64,000 bases of DNA from Ancylostoma caninum (taxonomy: Eukaryota; Nematoda; Chromadorea; Rhabditida; Ancylostomatidae): positions 2,170,001 through 2,234,000 of the forward strand of contig JBAJFG010000492.1 of NCBI GenBank assembly GCA_037903475.1. The letters are read 5' to 3'. This document shows, piece by piece, positions 33,961 to 48,300 of this stretch. Every line of letters begins with the position of its first letter. Position 1 is the first letter of the stretch. The notes under the pieces are model-generated. The model searched no databases and was not told the origin of the DNA. It worked only from the letters and a program-made list of their open reading frames with translations. Position numbers and translations under genes: made by a program.

Positions 33961-36361
33961 TGTAAGTGTATTAGTTCGAAGAATTTGTCAGAATATGAAC
34001 TCATGCTTTTTCACTACCACTCAAGCAGACTTTTTTCATTTACATTTGTAAGTTCTGACTTTTTCATTTGGCATTAGCATGTGTCCAGCTATTCACTGCC
34101 ATTATGTGGAAATTAGCTCAATATCACTAGTAATATTTTTTTTATCGAATATAGACTCTTCACTTGTTGTTCGCTTAATAAATGATCGCTGATCAATTTT
34201 GAAAGCATCAAGATGATTTTGTGTTCCTTCGAAAAATTTTCGTATTAGAAACGGCATTTTTTTGGTTGGAGATTTAAAATCAGCGCTACCTCTTGCCGAT
34301 TTCCTATCACGCGCCTTTGACCCCCCCCCCCCTCCCACCCCACCCACCTAGCTCACCTTACCTGGCTCTAAAATCGCTACCCTCTGGCGTCGTTTCCCCT
34401 TAGAGCCGACAAGATGACATCTGTAGTCATGTTTGCATGAGAACGAGTTTGAACATGACATAGAAGAAGTAGAACGGGACGCATTTGGGGACGGCGCTGA
34501 AAAGTTCGGTTGGAAGGTATGTAAAACGTTTACTTAGGTGTACATTCCACCATGATCTATGAAACGTAGTAGTGATCCCTCGATAGGAAGTTTAGTTTTG
34601 CACTGTACTACGCTTTATGTTCTCTCTATCATTGTTCCCTTTTGCACTTTGCCAACTCCGCTGTTCACGTTAGATACACCATTATCCCGCACATTTGTAA
34701 CATGTCTCCGAGGTCCCATGAAGAACTGAGCATTTGTTCTTTTGAGTGCAAACAGTCTGTTGTTGCGAAAGCTCCAGCGTTTTCTTGTAATTCACAGAAT
34801 CTTCTTTTGAGTTTCGTAAGTGACACTTCTACCAGGTTCACTTTTGCCGGAATTGTTGAGTAATTATTGACTTTCACGATGTCACTCAGTTCGTGAGCTG
34901 TAGGAAAGAGTTCCGATGCTACATTTAACATGCTTCCTGTACGCATTCGTCCTTAAAACTTCTTTTTTGTACCTCGTGGCGCTAGTCGTGCCAGGCTAAT
35001 TTGCACCCATTAAGGTCTAGTTCTACTAAGCTTGCTGGTGCTATTTTAGCTGACGAAATTCGTCCGAAAAGCTTTTTCCGGAAGCATATCATTTCCTACT
35101 TGATTTCGGTTATAGTGCTTTCATTCAATTTAGTACACACCTATTTATTAAGTACGCCTATGTGCCAGCACTCCTGCATCCCGTGAATCAGAACTTTTGT
35201 CAGCGAGATTTCGCATCAACATTCTGCTGATCCCGCAGCGAATCGTGCTTCCATTCCGAAACCGATCTAGAACTGGCCTCCTTATGCAAGAGAGCGGTTT
35301 CCACGGATGGCTAGTTTTCGGGAGGTGTAAAGAAAAGGGGAGTTTGCGAAATTCCAGATCACCATTGTTTGTGATGCGAACGCAAACAGAGACGAGCAGA
35401 CGTGAAACCTTGTTTACTGACCGATAAGGCCATTTCATGGGACTCCTGTTCAAAATTTCTGTATTTCAAGCCTTATAACGCCGGCGATTGTGCGCTTTCA
35501 GTTTCTCTCTTTTTCCTCGACGGGCGCGTTTTTCCGTTTATTTGGGCGAAGGGTTGAATAATGCGTTTTTAAGGGCGCTTACACATTGAATGTGATGTCC
35601 TTAGCATGCGATGTCTACACAACGTTTGGTCGTTTACTTAAAAGTGCCGGAATGGGACGGGGCTTTTCCAATCGATAACTTTGAAGACACTCTCCTATGC
35701 TGTACTCGTTGTACTTTGCCGCAATGGTCCGGATTTTTGTTGGAGATTTGGCTGTTTTCGTTGGTGCTTGTTTTGTTTTCACAAGCTTTATCTATCGGAG
35801 AGCTTTCGATTCTGTAGAATCTGTCTTGACGACCTATTTTGAAAACGTTAATGTTTCTGCTGAACGCGAACTGTAATTGCGGGGGGTCCCAGACGCGGAG
35901 CTAACGAGCAGTTTTTCAACGGGGAAGTTGTTGTTTTAAGCGATGCGAGTGATGTGAGAGGCGAATGAGCGACGAAGGGTCAAGTGACGAGCGCTACGTT
36001 CATTCGCCGGCACCACATATGTTCACCGACGACTCGAAACGAGCCCACACTCGATTGTTTTGCTCGAACACCGGCACTCAGACGGTGTCACACTGTACCA
36101 CAACAATCCGCGCTCATCTGATTCTAGTCTTGTGATCGGAGCGTGTCATCGTACTCGTGCCCTCTGCAACTGTCAAACTTGTGTCGTTTGAGGCCTCGTC
36201 TGTGCTGAGCCAAACAGCAGCAGCCGTCTGAGTCCAAGCATCACACCTCTGGAGCAGCACCACGATAACGCAGATTGCTCGAACATCGTGCAGACACCGC
36301 TGTGCTCGCATAACGCTTCTACCTCATCCCTCCGCTCATTACTCACTTGCAACCTGCAGTC

Positions 36362-39300
36362 ATGTATAGCCTACGTCCTCGACGCCGACAGCGAGCCGTC
36401 TCTGAAGTCTACTACAGCGATGACGAAAGGCGATCCGGATCTTCTAGTTCATATTCGAGTTGCGAATCAGTTGATGAGGTTGTCGAACGGTTCAGACGAA
36501 GAATTAGAGGTGAGTTTCGTAATCAGTAACTGTGGACAAGTGACAGCTCGCTTCAGGGTTTCTGACTGCCTCGTTTTATTCATTGTTTGCAGTTCCACGT
36601 AGAACCTTCTCACTCTCAAGTGGCAATTATCCTCTCAGCAACAGTCGTAGGGGTAAATTCTAGAGTAATATTACATTTTTATGTTCTCATTGTAAGTCAG
36701 GAATCTCCAAAAAAAAAAAAGTATAAGGCGCTCAGGCATCAATAGGGCTACAAATGTTCACCGTCTAGTCCCTTAGTCCATAGGTAGCGATCGAGTAGCC
36801 ATTCACCAGTGAATACAGGGTAAACTTCGTCCTCCTTAGCATCGGAGGGGCCTACCTACCTTATCAATCTTCTCAATTTTTCCTCTAGTTTCGCACCTCC
36901 ACTTCTTATCCTTGGAAACTGGTGTACAACTAAGGAGTTACTATTGTTGTGGTATTCCATTTCAAGCAAGCCCGGATATTTTTTCTGATGTGACCACTTT
37001 GTAGCTGCAAAATATTAGGGAATTTTGTTCATCTTGATATGAGTGCAAATTCTATTCGAATGCTTAGTCATCCTATGGATCGGTAACCTTCCTATGCCTA
37101 CGCTAAGTAGTGCACCTCTTTGTCACATGTTTCTTTTGCCCGTTCTTCCTGGTGTAATTTAGTGCTAGCTCACAAACAGTCTGCATGTTTTCTTAGCTCC
37201 TATTCATGGGTTTTCTTGGGAGTTTCCCAACGATTACTAACCAGTTTGCTAGTAGTCAATGCTCCAATGTTCGATTGCGCTCCTTGAAATTGACATAACC
37301 TTTCCGTCTATTTTGCGTAATCGTTACTTATTTAACATGCTGATGGGTTGAGGCTGTGTGAGGTCTTGGGCGATCTTAACTCACAGGTTTGTGTACACAG
37401 CTGTTTCTAAATCATAAAGTGGATGTGTTTGCGTTGGGACCCGTGATTCAACGCGGGGTCCCTTTTAGCAGCCTAGGCTTTCATCGTTGAGTCGTTTTGT
37501 TTCGTATACTGTTCCTTTTTAGTTCCTAGAAGTGTCAGAAAATGGGGAAATTCACGGTGTTTTGTCATGTTTGAGTGGCTATCAATTTTATTAGGCATTT
37601 AGTTACCGTTCTCGAGTTTTCTTTTGCCGTTCATATCCATATTTCTGCATATTTTGAAATGGTCAGAAATCTCTTTCAGAAAAGAAAAATCAACAACCTA
37701 TCTTGGCTTGGCATTAAAATCAGTATTTGTTCTTGTGTAGTTTGACTAATGAACATCTGTAGATTACTTTGGAATGGGATGCTCCATAGATTAATTTTTC
37801 CTCTTTATGTTTCTGAGGTGCTCTTGGATGAAAGGCTTATTTACACTGTTCGTTTGCAATATCAAAGGATGATTTCAAGGTTACTATAAAGCATGTCGTC
37901 TTTCATCAGTACCGATTTATTGTTTTTGAATCGAGACACATCCTGATCTCATTCTTGCAAAGCCCCATAGGTTTTTATCACTCCCATCGCTATTAATATA
38001 ACATGTAAGTGATAAAGTTTATCATGTGATGGGATTATTCATAGGCTTGACAGCTCTTCTTGGGTTTTTACCCGAAGCAAATCTCTGCTCTGAGCGCTTC
38101 CTGACGCTGACGTCACGACAAGATCGATCGCTTGCGGCGGCAGTTGAGCCGTCCGAGATCGACCAGCTATAAGCTGGCGGATCTAGGAGGCCAAAATTGG
38201 CACAGTATTTTCAAGTTTCTACTTACAGACATGGTGGATTCGTTCTCGGACCTGGATGGAATCACAGTGAATCAAGGTTTGTCTTGCTGAGTCAGAACTT
38301 GCCTCTTCCCTTCTTCGTCTTCACGCGTCATTCTCTTTATGGATTTGCATTCAGGAACCGTCGACACAAGACTTCCACAGCTGGGATTTCATTCGGTCCA
38401 CGGGCAAAACGTAATTTTACAGAAAGGTACGCGATTCATGTGTATCGATTACATTCATTGCCAGGCGCTCGACGAAATTACGTGGCTTTTAGGTGGTCGA
38501 GTGGCACGACGTAAAGAAAGCTTCTGCAAGGGACTTGCATTTTCGAATAGGTGGGCGCATAGCACTAAACTCCACGTTATCTCGTTGGTCACGAATGCAT
38601 TTAGGCCCGTATCTGTAAACGAGAATGTGTGTATTCGACTGACTGAGGTGTCCACAAGTTGGTCTGGAGTTCTACGGTTTGGAGTAACGAACGTGGATCC
38701 TGAAACTTATAGGAATATTCAAGTGCCGAAGTAAGTGTGAGATTTTTTCTCCTAATATGGGGAAGAAATAGATGATTTCTTTTTCATGAGAAAAGGTTAG
38801 GAGAAGTTTTACTATTTGCTGTTCTTTGTTTCATTGAAGGAACCCCAGATGCAGTGGAGGTCATGTGTATTCAGGGTATTACTAGAAAGATATGTCAGAA
38901 AGATATGCTTCTCTTTTCCAATAGATCTTGAGTTTTACAGTGATATTAATAGTTGACTGGAACAATTGATTAGTGCGATTCCTTCGGCGTTCCCCTCAAT
39001 ATTTTAATTTTTTTTTCTCACATAGTGAGTTACTTGATCTCACACTCTTCTTAATGTGGTTAGCATGATTAGGTAAGAGTCAAAAATTCGCTATTTTTTG
39101 AAATACAGTCATTTTAACTGTTTGGTATGTTACCAAAACCGCAACAGAACTTCGTATATCAGAGCCTAAATGGTTCTTGTTCCTGCATCCGACCTCATCA
39201 AAGGCTTTACATCTCATCTTGCGTGCATGCATCTGAAAGTGACTGTTTTAGGTTCGCGTGTCCCGACCTAACCTCGAAGGAAGGATTTTGGGCGAAAGCC

Positions 39301-42300
39301 CTACCCGAACGATACTCTGTAGAAGGCAATATCCTACATTTTTCTATCACACATACTGGTGATCTTTACTATGGCGTAAACGGAGTCCATAAGGTCTGTG
39401 GCTATAGTTTACTTCGCCTCCAACGGTAGTTTTATTCTTTCTGGAATTTAAGGGTGTATTTTTGGTTGGAATTAACGTATCACTTCCAATATGGATAATC
39501 GTGGATATTTATGGGAACAGTGTAGCGGTCGAATTCGTAGGTGAGTTATTGTCACGAGGAAGCAGTCTTTGGTGCACTTTGAGTGCGTTTAAGATGCTTT
39601 ATGAAAGTACATAGGCATGACATACGTTTAGCAGCTGAGTGTTTATGAGGGTGATGTTCTGAACAGGGTACTGCCGCGACTGTTGAATATTGAGGTAGAA
39701 CCGGCCTAATGTCGGGGATGTTCTGAAGTTTGGTGGTTAAAATTGCGGCTGCAGAATTTTCGAACTTTCCTGTTTTTGTTGACTAAGCAAACACAGTCTT
39801 TAAGTTGCAGTCTAGTTGCGTAAGGCGAAGTGTACACCATTACGCTTAGTTTGTTTCGTTACTTAACTTTCTTTCTATGTGAAAAACAATTGCGATTTGT
39901 TCTCCGCTCCCGTTTCAGTGGAATGAGCATCTCTTGATGTTTCTATTAATTATTCTGAAGTTCCCAATGTTGTAGTATTGTTTACTTCTGCCGAAATACT
40001 ATTATCTGGTCCTCGCTGAAGCTTATGGAGTTGTATGTACGTCACTGCGGACAACGCGGGCGGCCGCGGCGCGTGTTGAAAATGCAGTGGATCGCATCGT
40101 TCGCGCGCAGCCGCACAGCTGTTCGTTTTTGCATGACATTAAAATTACTAGCGACTATTAGTCGATTCAAATTATTAAAAATTATTGTAAAGGGACCACT
40201 GACCTAGTTATTGTGAGATTCGATTATTGTTTCCAACCAGAACTACACTGGCTTGAAGGTGCTGCCATTTGCAGTGTCCGCGAAGCCACCAGTCGTAGTT
40301 TTTCGGGTCCTACAACATATACTCTTATGTACCAAGATAGAATTCTGTTTATTTCAAATATCTGGCGTGTTGGACGTGGCTTATAAAAGGATAAGTACTA
40401 CCTAGTTGGACCACGACCAGGCGTCTAGTTACCCACTTTCCCTGCAACCACACCCATCTTTTCGAAAAATGATTTTTGAAGTGGATGATGTTTGAAAATT
40501 GTATTCTGGAACGGAATAAGGAAAGTTTGAATAAAATTGAATAGCACTTGCTGAAAAAAAGAATGCGGAGCATAATGCTGTATACCAGTAACATCCAATC
40601 TCAAACTTATCGACATTCTGAAGTGAGGAGCGCTTTTCTATACTGCTATTTGTGCATTACAAAAATAGGTGTGAATTCAGTATGAATATGAGTTAGTTGC
40701 CTGATATGTAGCGAAATCTAGAATTTCTGCACTTTCTGATTGATTCAAGTTCCCTGAAGAGGGGCGGTGCTTGCCATTACAAGGTGGCGCGGGTGGGTAA
40801 TTCAGCGACTTCGCAAATCATTTTGCAACTGCAGCAAATTTTTCTGCAGTCACAGTTCTCTTGTGAGAATTGGCAGCTTTTTGGTCTATATGAGACGTCT
40901 ATTCATCTGTTCCATCGGTCTCGTAGTTCTCATCTAATGGCTTCGCAGCGTTTGCAGACACAGCGGCGCGCACTCCTGCAAAATCTGAACCAGCTATTCG
41001 CGCAAAATTTAGATCATTTCCGTTTTTTTTTCTGGCCTTAGAGAAAAATCCATCTTTCTTTTTTGTGATGTAGGACCACAGTTCGCACTTGTTTTATCGC
41101 ACACATCCGCTGCAGATCTAAAGTTAGTATCAGATTTCGGCTGTACCCTCGTCACTCCCATACTGTACTCATATTTCAAGAGACGTCATCTTTTTTTAGA
41201 TTATTAATCTTGGTTATTTTCCTGCATTTGATTTTTTATGTATTATACCTCCTTGTATTGTTGCGTCGTGGCCTTATATTGTCGACACGTACTGAAATGC
41301 TTTTTAATCAAGTGCAAGTTATGCGTGTTTGCCTGAGATTCCAATGATCTCCCTCTAAACCTGTTGAGAAATCAACATTTATTTCCTCCAATTCTGGATA
41401 TGGAAATATGCCACTGGATATGTGAAGGGTGAAATGATGGAGAACACCTTTTACTCTCAGGAATTTGAAGAAATACTATTTTTTGTCGATTACTGTGACG
41501 TCAATGTAGTGTCCAGTAATGCTGGCGTCGGTCTGAATTATTGCGCAGAAGTGTATGTTTCGCTTCGAATTGTTCGTATACTTTGAGGATTAATTGTCTT
41601 AGTCACAATTGTTTAGATTACCTGCAAGTGATAGCTGATGAGTTTAAAGGGACGTTCCACTGTTAATTTCTTATATTTCTTTTGTGAAAGAAGTTCATAC
41701 AGTACGGTTTATAACCATGCTAAACCAGAGATTTTAAGAGTTGTGTCACAGTAGCAGTCACTGATACGAAATCCAGGTAGTACTTCCAAACTGAAGGTCA
41801 ATTTCAAAACCTAGAGTCCAAAGTTCAATGTTTCCTGCAATAACACTCACTCGTCTATCTTGTTTGCTGAACTGACTGATGTGACTGGCTGTTACTATTG
41901 TGAATCTTAACTGCAAGTAATGTTAAGAACTACATGGAATAACTTGTTTTTAAGTTTTGAAGTGCGAGTTCGTCGTAGAGTGCGCATGCATAGCTTCTGT
42001 GTTTTGAAAAGGTGCTCTACTTGCGGATGTTTTTGTCTAAAAACTGATGACCGTTTGACAGTGATTAGTCAAGTTTTAAGAGCTGTAGTTTATTGTAAAG
42101 CATTCAAGCGTGTGTATGTTAGTAGAGTGTACGTGTTTGGCTTTGAAAAGTTCCAAGATTTGTTTTATGTATAGTGCAGAAGAAGCAGCAGCTTACTTGA
42201 TTGTTTCTTATGACGTTGAAATCACTGGTAGAGGCCGCAAAGTGGGCTTTGCGAACGAGGTTGTCATCTTTCAGTAGGTCGTCAACGATGCGGATGTTCT

Positions 42301-45300
42301 GGCAATAGCATTTTTTTCTGCAGATTTTGCTAAATTCGGTGGAAAAGGGCCAGATGCCAGATTTCCCCCGTCATCCGAAAAGTTTGAATGGTTAACCCAC
42401 GTTTTCTGTAGTTGTCATTGAAGGAATGAGAATTTTCCCTATTAGAAACCCCATTTGGTCCTGTAATCCTGTTTTTTTTTTTTTGAATTTTTAGCTTGGT
42501 TAAAAGTTATACTCTTCAGACAGTTGAACATTTGCTTCTTTCCGCATGCTCTTTCATGCCCTTACTATTTTCTATTTTCTCTTTGTTCCTTAGAAAAATT
42601 TCCAAATATAAAGCATCCCAGGCAAGGAATAAACACGCTCGAGGAACATACACCCGAAGAGAAGAGGACTTTCCCGGAGAGGAACACTTCCACTCTGTAG
42701 AACAGCTGTGAGAGGGATATCCTAAGGTGGAGACATGCGTACGCGTACTGTAGTGGTCCGTGTTAATTTTGACCCAACTTTTGTTATAAATAATTCATTT
42801 CAAGTCCTGAAATCGATAAAGTTCACTGTGTGGCTCAATTTTCTCATTCCACAGTGGGACTGGTCCGAACGAGGCCTCAGTGAGAAACAATGAAATTGCT
42901 ATATTCTAAAGGATTTTTTTCAATTTTTTGACTAATCGATATTTCGAATTATTCATCATTTGAGATTTCTCGTTTAGTGATTTCATCGTACGGCTGGCAT
43001 TAGAATTACTTCTGGTTTTTATCCAATGTGAAGCTGTAGGAAGGCTTTTCGAAAACGCTCTCGGTTTTCCCCCCACTCAAGCTAAATGTGCAAGTAACCA
43101 TCACTAGTATTCGGAAGAGGAGGTGGAGAAGTTTGCGCTGCGAGGATCGTTTGGCACTGTGAAGAGGCTACATAATGGCGACTAGCCGAGGCCGCGAACT
43201 CGTCCGTTTGTCTCGAGCTGCTCGCTGCTACGTTTTCCTCCCTCGCGCCGCTCTTCTGTATTGACTTACAGCTGCTAGCCTCCACTCATCGCCCTTGGAA
43301 GCATTGTCAGCTTGTTTTTTTTTTCGCCCGCGGTTAGCACCTGCATAGTTTGCGCGGTATGCCCTGCGCTGCATTGTACCCCTGGAATTTCGCGGGACGC
43401 ACTGGAGCAGAAACAGTAGGACGTGAAGACGTGTACGTGCAGGTGGTCTTTCAGCGTGTCTCACAATACTTCCGGCATTTTCAGGCATGAGAGTGTGAGA
43501 TGGTGTAAAAGGGACGTGTTCTCGGCCGAGCGAGAAAGATGAGTCAGAATCGTTCTGAATTCGCTATTCGTTTCGCATATCCGCAATGCGAGCAGCGTTA
43601 CTTCGCACTGTGCGTCGTTATTTTAGGAATTTTCGGCTGTAAAGCGCATTTTTTGGTGTGGCGTTAATTGATGCGCGATTGAGACATGCGTGTCGCTGTG
43701 TGGTTGGAACAAGCAGCAGCGGCGCCGGATCCGAACACCTCGGCACTAGTGCCACCATTACTCGCCGCTAGCAACGCACGAACATCTGGCATGCTTGACA
43801 CCATGAGCACCCCTGGATTCGGGCCTGTTTCCATTCATCGCTGAATATTGTCTCTGGTTACGTTGCTTTCTTACCCCATCTTCCCTCCTTTTATTGCTCC
43901 TTCCTTCTCATTTCGTTTTATATCGTATGCTTCTGAGGCACACAATCTCTGCATATTACACTGCTTTATGGTTTGGAAGACGTAGTCCCTTAATAGTCAT
44001 CCCAAGGGCATCGCACCTCTTTCGTGTTACCAAGTCAGCTCACCGCTGTATACTTGACTTCAATGGGTTCAGCTTCTTTGTTACGAAATTAAGCTTACCT
44101 TCGAACTTGCGACGCCACGTGACCTTTAGACATAGGCTTGGGTCAACATTTAAAGGAACGCAAATTGTTAGTTGAAGAAGGACAAACACTACTGTGAAAG
44201 CGTAAAAGAAATGAGAGCTCCTAGAGTAATGCTGGAGAGCTAAAGTGCTTATTAATTTTTCACATATTTCACATTAATTTTTCCGGGCTTGAATTAGATC
44301 GGAAGTGTGGTCTCTTTGGCGCCCCGGATCGCCGTCCTATTTTCTACATCTTTGTGAGTAAACAAATTAGACGAAAGAATGTAATAGTAAACAACAAAGT
44401 AGCCAATGTTAGTGCAGCCTTCTTTGTGCTTTAAATATTAAAGCTTATAAGATTGGGTAGTTGAAACAGGGATAGATCCTCTGCTATATTTAGCCATCTG
44501 CTCACTGGCTGATGACAAAGGCGAGAAATGTGTGACAAATGCTTCACACGACTTGATTTATTTGAAAATTCCAACAGCACCCACACTTGAGAATTATGCT
44601 TTCATTACGGATGCGGAACATGTAGTAGTTATGCATAAAATTGAGCGGCTAAATTGAACGCTGTTTTATGGATAGAAATAGGCCTCGTGCTCATTTCCGT
44701 TTTGTTTTTGCGTTTACGAATTTGCTTTTTCGTGCAAGTGGTCATATCATCTTTCCTGAAGCTGGCGCCAGATGTTCTCATGAAAGAAGTGTTTTTGCAC
44801 TTTTCTTGCAACTAGAGTCAACAGGACTCGGATTTGCCACTGAGAAATTCTTGTTGTCGTCGCTATTGGCATGTGCGAACGCTTACTTTGCGCTTACTTA
44901 CTTTGTGACCCCAGCCCAAGCAAAACCATACTTCGAACTCATGTGGGCTTTTTTTGTGTTTTGCAAGTGTGATGGGAATACGAACTGTCTTAGGATATCG
45001 TTATTATCCGACACCTGTTGCTGCATTGGGTTCTGTCATTTACCTCATTTACTCGACCCTAATGCAGTGGTACTATCTATATGCATCCAGAGTAGAAGAC
45101 TAGGTGTGGTCGAGGGGAAGCACTGCTTTTAGTGCTTTAATACTAGTTATTGCTGGTCGAGAAGCATATCTTTTAATCCCTGGAACGTGCCCTTTGATAC
45201 GAATTGCCGACATTCATCACGTCATACGCGTTCGAAGCATGCATATTTGCCGTCTATGCATATATTTGGTAGCTTCTACTCTGCTGGTTAAATGCGATAA

Positions 45301-48300
45301 CATGAATTGATGTTTTAGTATAAACGCCTGATCGATCTAGGGCTTCATAATTCTCTTTGAATTGTTATAAAGGACTTTTTATGTGATGGTGTTTGTAAAA
45401 TTGGTCGTTCGACTACCGAACGAATGCAGAAAAATGGAACAGATGTCGTTAGTTATGTGCTGTCCGCGAATATGTCATCCTCGCAGCTTCTTGTGATGAC
45501 GAGGCAACATCATCGTCTGCTTGAGGATTTTTTTTTGCTATTGAGTGCTTGAATTGATGTGATGAGAAGTAAGTTAAGTGCAAGAGTGCAAAGTAGGTGT
45601 GGTACTGGTAGCCGGCGTTGATAAGCGTTGGTATACTTAGCTCCCACCTTTAGATTTCTAAAGAATCTGGAAGCCTTTTGGCAAGGTCATGAGCGCTAAA
45701 ATGCGTACTAAAATATCAGGATTTGCTCTACAAAATTGCTTCTGTAAAATGAAGGTGGATCAATGCACCGAAGGTCCAGTAAGCACTAATGAAATTAGAT
45801 CTTGTTAATGTGGAAAAGTCGAAACAGCGCATGCATGACTATTGTTTCCGAGTACCGCCAGAGAGGTTTGCTATCCCCCACCCCCCTCCCCCAGGTTGCT
45901 ATCCTTCACAATTTCAGTTAAAGCAACTTCTGATTTAATTTCTCAGTCAGTCGTACCGTTCTATGGCAAAAATATGATTGACCGGGTGGATTCGAGGTTC
46001 ATCGAAAATGTCGCTTTCAGTCATTGAACTTTAAGACCACATTCGGCTTATTCTATTCAGCGAAGACTCAGAGATTAATGACGTTGATGATGAACATTTC
46101 ATTGATTGGGTTGTAGTGGTGAAACAGGGCAGTACGGTAGTGTCTCCTCTCGCTCGTTCCTCCTCTGTTTCTCCCCATGTGACGTCTTTATCCCGAAGCC
46201 AATGATAATGTGATGATTTTCGCATCTGATAAGGCCTTATGTTATAGTCAAGGAATCGTAGCGATCATCACGCACCCTCCGTTCCCCCTCCCCTCTCTGC
46301 GTCCTCGTCCTCATTTCGTCTCACCCCTCCCTCACGTCGTCATGTCGTTGTCACTTTTAGCTCATTTGTCGTCTGTCCTCGCTTTTTCGATTCTCCTTGG
46401 AACATCATCTTAGTCTCCTTTCTCTTTTTCTCACCTTTTCGCTTTATCACACTCGTGCAGTGTTGCAGTAGATGAGTAAATACTGGCGATATCGTATACT
46501 AACGAATCAGCCGTGTGAAGATGACATGCTGAACGACAGTACAAAGGCGAAATTAGTCCTAGATGGTGAGTGAGGGATAAAGGTCACGCAAAATTAGCTG
46601 AAAAGTGCATGACCCAGCTAGCCTTGCATGCCTGAATGATATACCTGCTTTACTGCTTTCAAGTAACATCGTGACTTTCCAGCATTTTCGGTAAAGTCTC
46701 TTTAAGCAGGCACTCAAAACGTAACTGACTCTCTCCCCCAAAGTGCCGCTTCATTCTTTCAAAATTTTAGAGTAATGTAACGGAAATGCGCTAGGGTTGA
46801 TTATGTGGCAGAAATGAAATTTATTTGTGCTGCGAGAAAGGTTCAATTATTCAAATGGCGGAATCATCTGTTTTTGCAGTAATTACCTCACAGATTTAGC
46901 TGTTCAAATTTATTTTATGGTTTAGCTGTAATGGTATGTTCAACTAAAGCTAACAGGTACTTTTTTCATGCTAGGGAGTTTTTTCTGACCCGCGCTTTGC
47001 TATGAAGCGTTTTTTTTTTCTTATTGGCGCTGGTCCCATTGCATCCACAAGAGACGTAGGAATCGTTCTTCAGAGCACCCCCGAGGCCGAAAAGATTGAG
47101 TTTCGCGAAGAAGACATGAGTGATTTCTTAGCGTGAGTCTTTCAGACCCATCAGATTTCCGTGTACCTCGCTCGTCTTCGGCTGCACCCCGTATAACTAG
47201 CGCCAGTAATCCTACTCACGAGCCGGCGCCAGCCGAACCGCCAGCAGCTCCGGCGCCTCAAGTGCAAAATGCCGCTAGTAGTAGTGAGTTGTCTTTAGAC
47301 TTTAGCAAAGTTTAAGTGATTGTTTACTTTGCTGCTTAGCCTCGTCGAACTTCGAAACTCTTCGCTTCCATCAAATGACGGGTCGACATGTTTCCCTTAA
47401 CACTATGCGAAATATGGCAAGTCGTTGTAGTAGTGAGTATACACAGGGTTACGTTTTTTCGGAGCGGCCGATCCGTAACAACGAGAAGGTTGTCATTGAG
47501 GTTAGTGGTTTTCCAATGCCCAGAATTATCAGAAGTCCTGTGGAAGGCTCTTCATTTCAACAACTTCTAGGTCGTAAGTGTACAACAACTGTACAAGGGC
47601 GGTCTGGCGTTTGGAGTCACATGTTGTGATCCATCGACGCTTCGTTCCACTGATCTTCCTGATGACTCATCTGATTTGATTGAGATGCCGCAATACTGGG
47701 TCGGAATAAAGGATATCGCTCTGCAACCTCGTGTGAATACCGTGCTTAGTTTTTGGATTACGGATGCGGGTAAGTCTTTTTTGTGTTTTTAGAGTTACGT
47801 TTTGTAGTCTTGAAAAACTGCGTGATTTTTCTTATTTTCATTACTAGCTATCTGCATGAGTGCAACAGTGCAAGATTAGTTTATTAGCCGCAACGTAGTG
47901 CTTGAGCACTAAGCAAGTAGAAGTGCACAACGTAAGAGAGGAAAGTGCAAGATCTGAAGTGAAGCAGGCGAACTGATGTACCTTGTTTGCCCTGTGCAGG
48001 GGGGCCTATGAAGTGCCTAGAAGCGGTAACGTGAATGTAGAGTTGTTCTTTGTTTTGTTTTCAAGACTTTTATTAAATCAAATTCGTTAGGAGATGCTGA
48101 TCACGGTGACATACATTGGTGATCGCAAAAATGCCGAAAATTCGTTTCTGAGTCCCTTGTTCTGAAGAGAGTTAGGGCGAATCGCCAATGATCTGTCACA
48201 TGCGCATTGCTCAGTGGTTGGCACAACGCCACAAATGAAATTCGCTGAATTGGGTTTTACATTGCAAGGGATGTTGTATGTTCTTGTACTAGATGTCTTC

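Larger units (their letters stand above)
29553..36361. other. Intergenic region upstream of the Neuralized gene
   Basis: This holds the 3' flank of the RING exon and the promoter region of the Neuralized gene. Its last 450 bases are richer in CG and contain an open frame from ATG 35966 (MSDEGSSDERYVHSPAPHM...), ending at a TGA near 36133, that could be an upstream ORF or alternative first exon. Other frames of 60-130 codons at 30.0-31.0 kb and 34.6-35.5 kb lack splice support. A 44-bp tandem duplication lies at 32399 and a C tract at 34321-34332. Confidence 0.4.

Noticed and set aside
34665..34946. Minus-strand frame of 93 codons
   Set aside because: It reads plausibly but has no splice sites, motifs or neighbours to support it.
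36288..36602. Alternative plus frame across Neuralized exon 1
   Set aside because: Spliced to exon 2 it hits a stop, whereas the frame from ATG 36362 continues into NHR1.
42588..42711. Possible linker exon in the large intron after a TTCCTTAG acceptor
   Set aside because: In the phase set by exon 7 it reaches a stop within a few codons, and direct joining to 47146 already gives a continuous family-like sequence.
47002..47132. Open frame ending at GTGAGT just before the NHR2 exons
   Set aside because: Its end phase does not fit either following acceptor (47146 or 47340), so it cannot be an alternative first exon as read.
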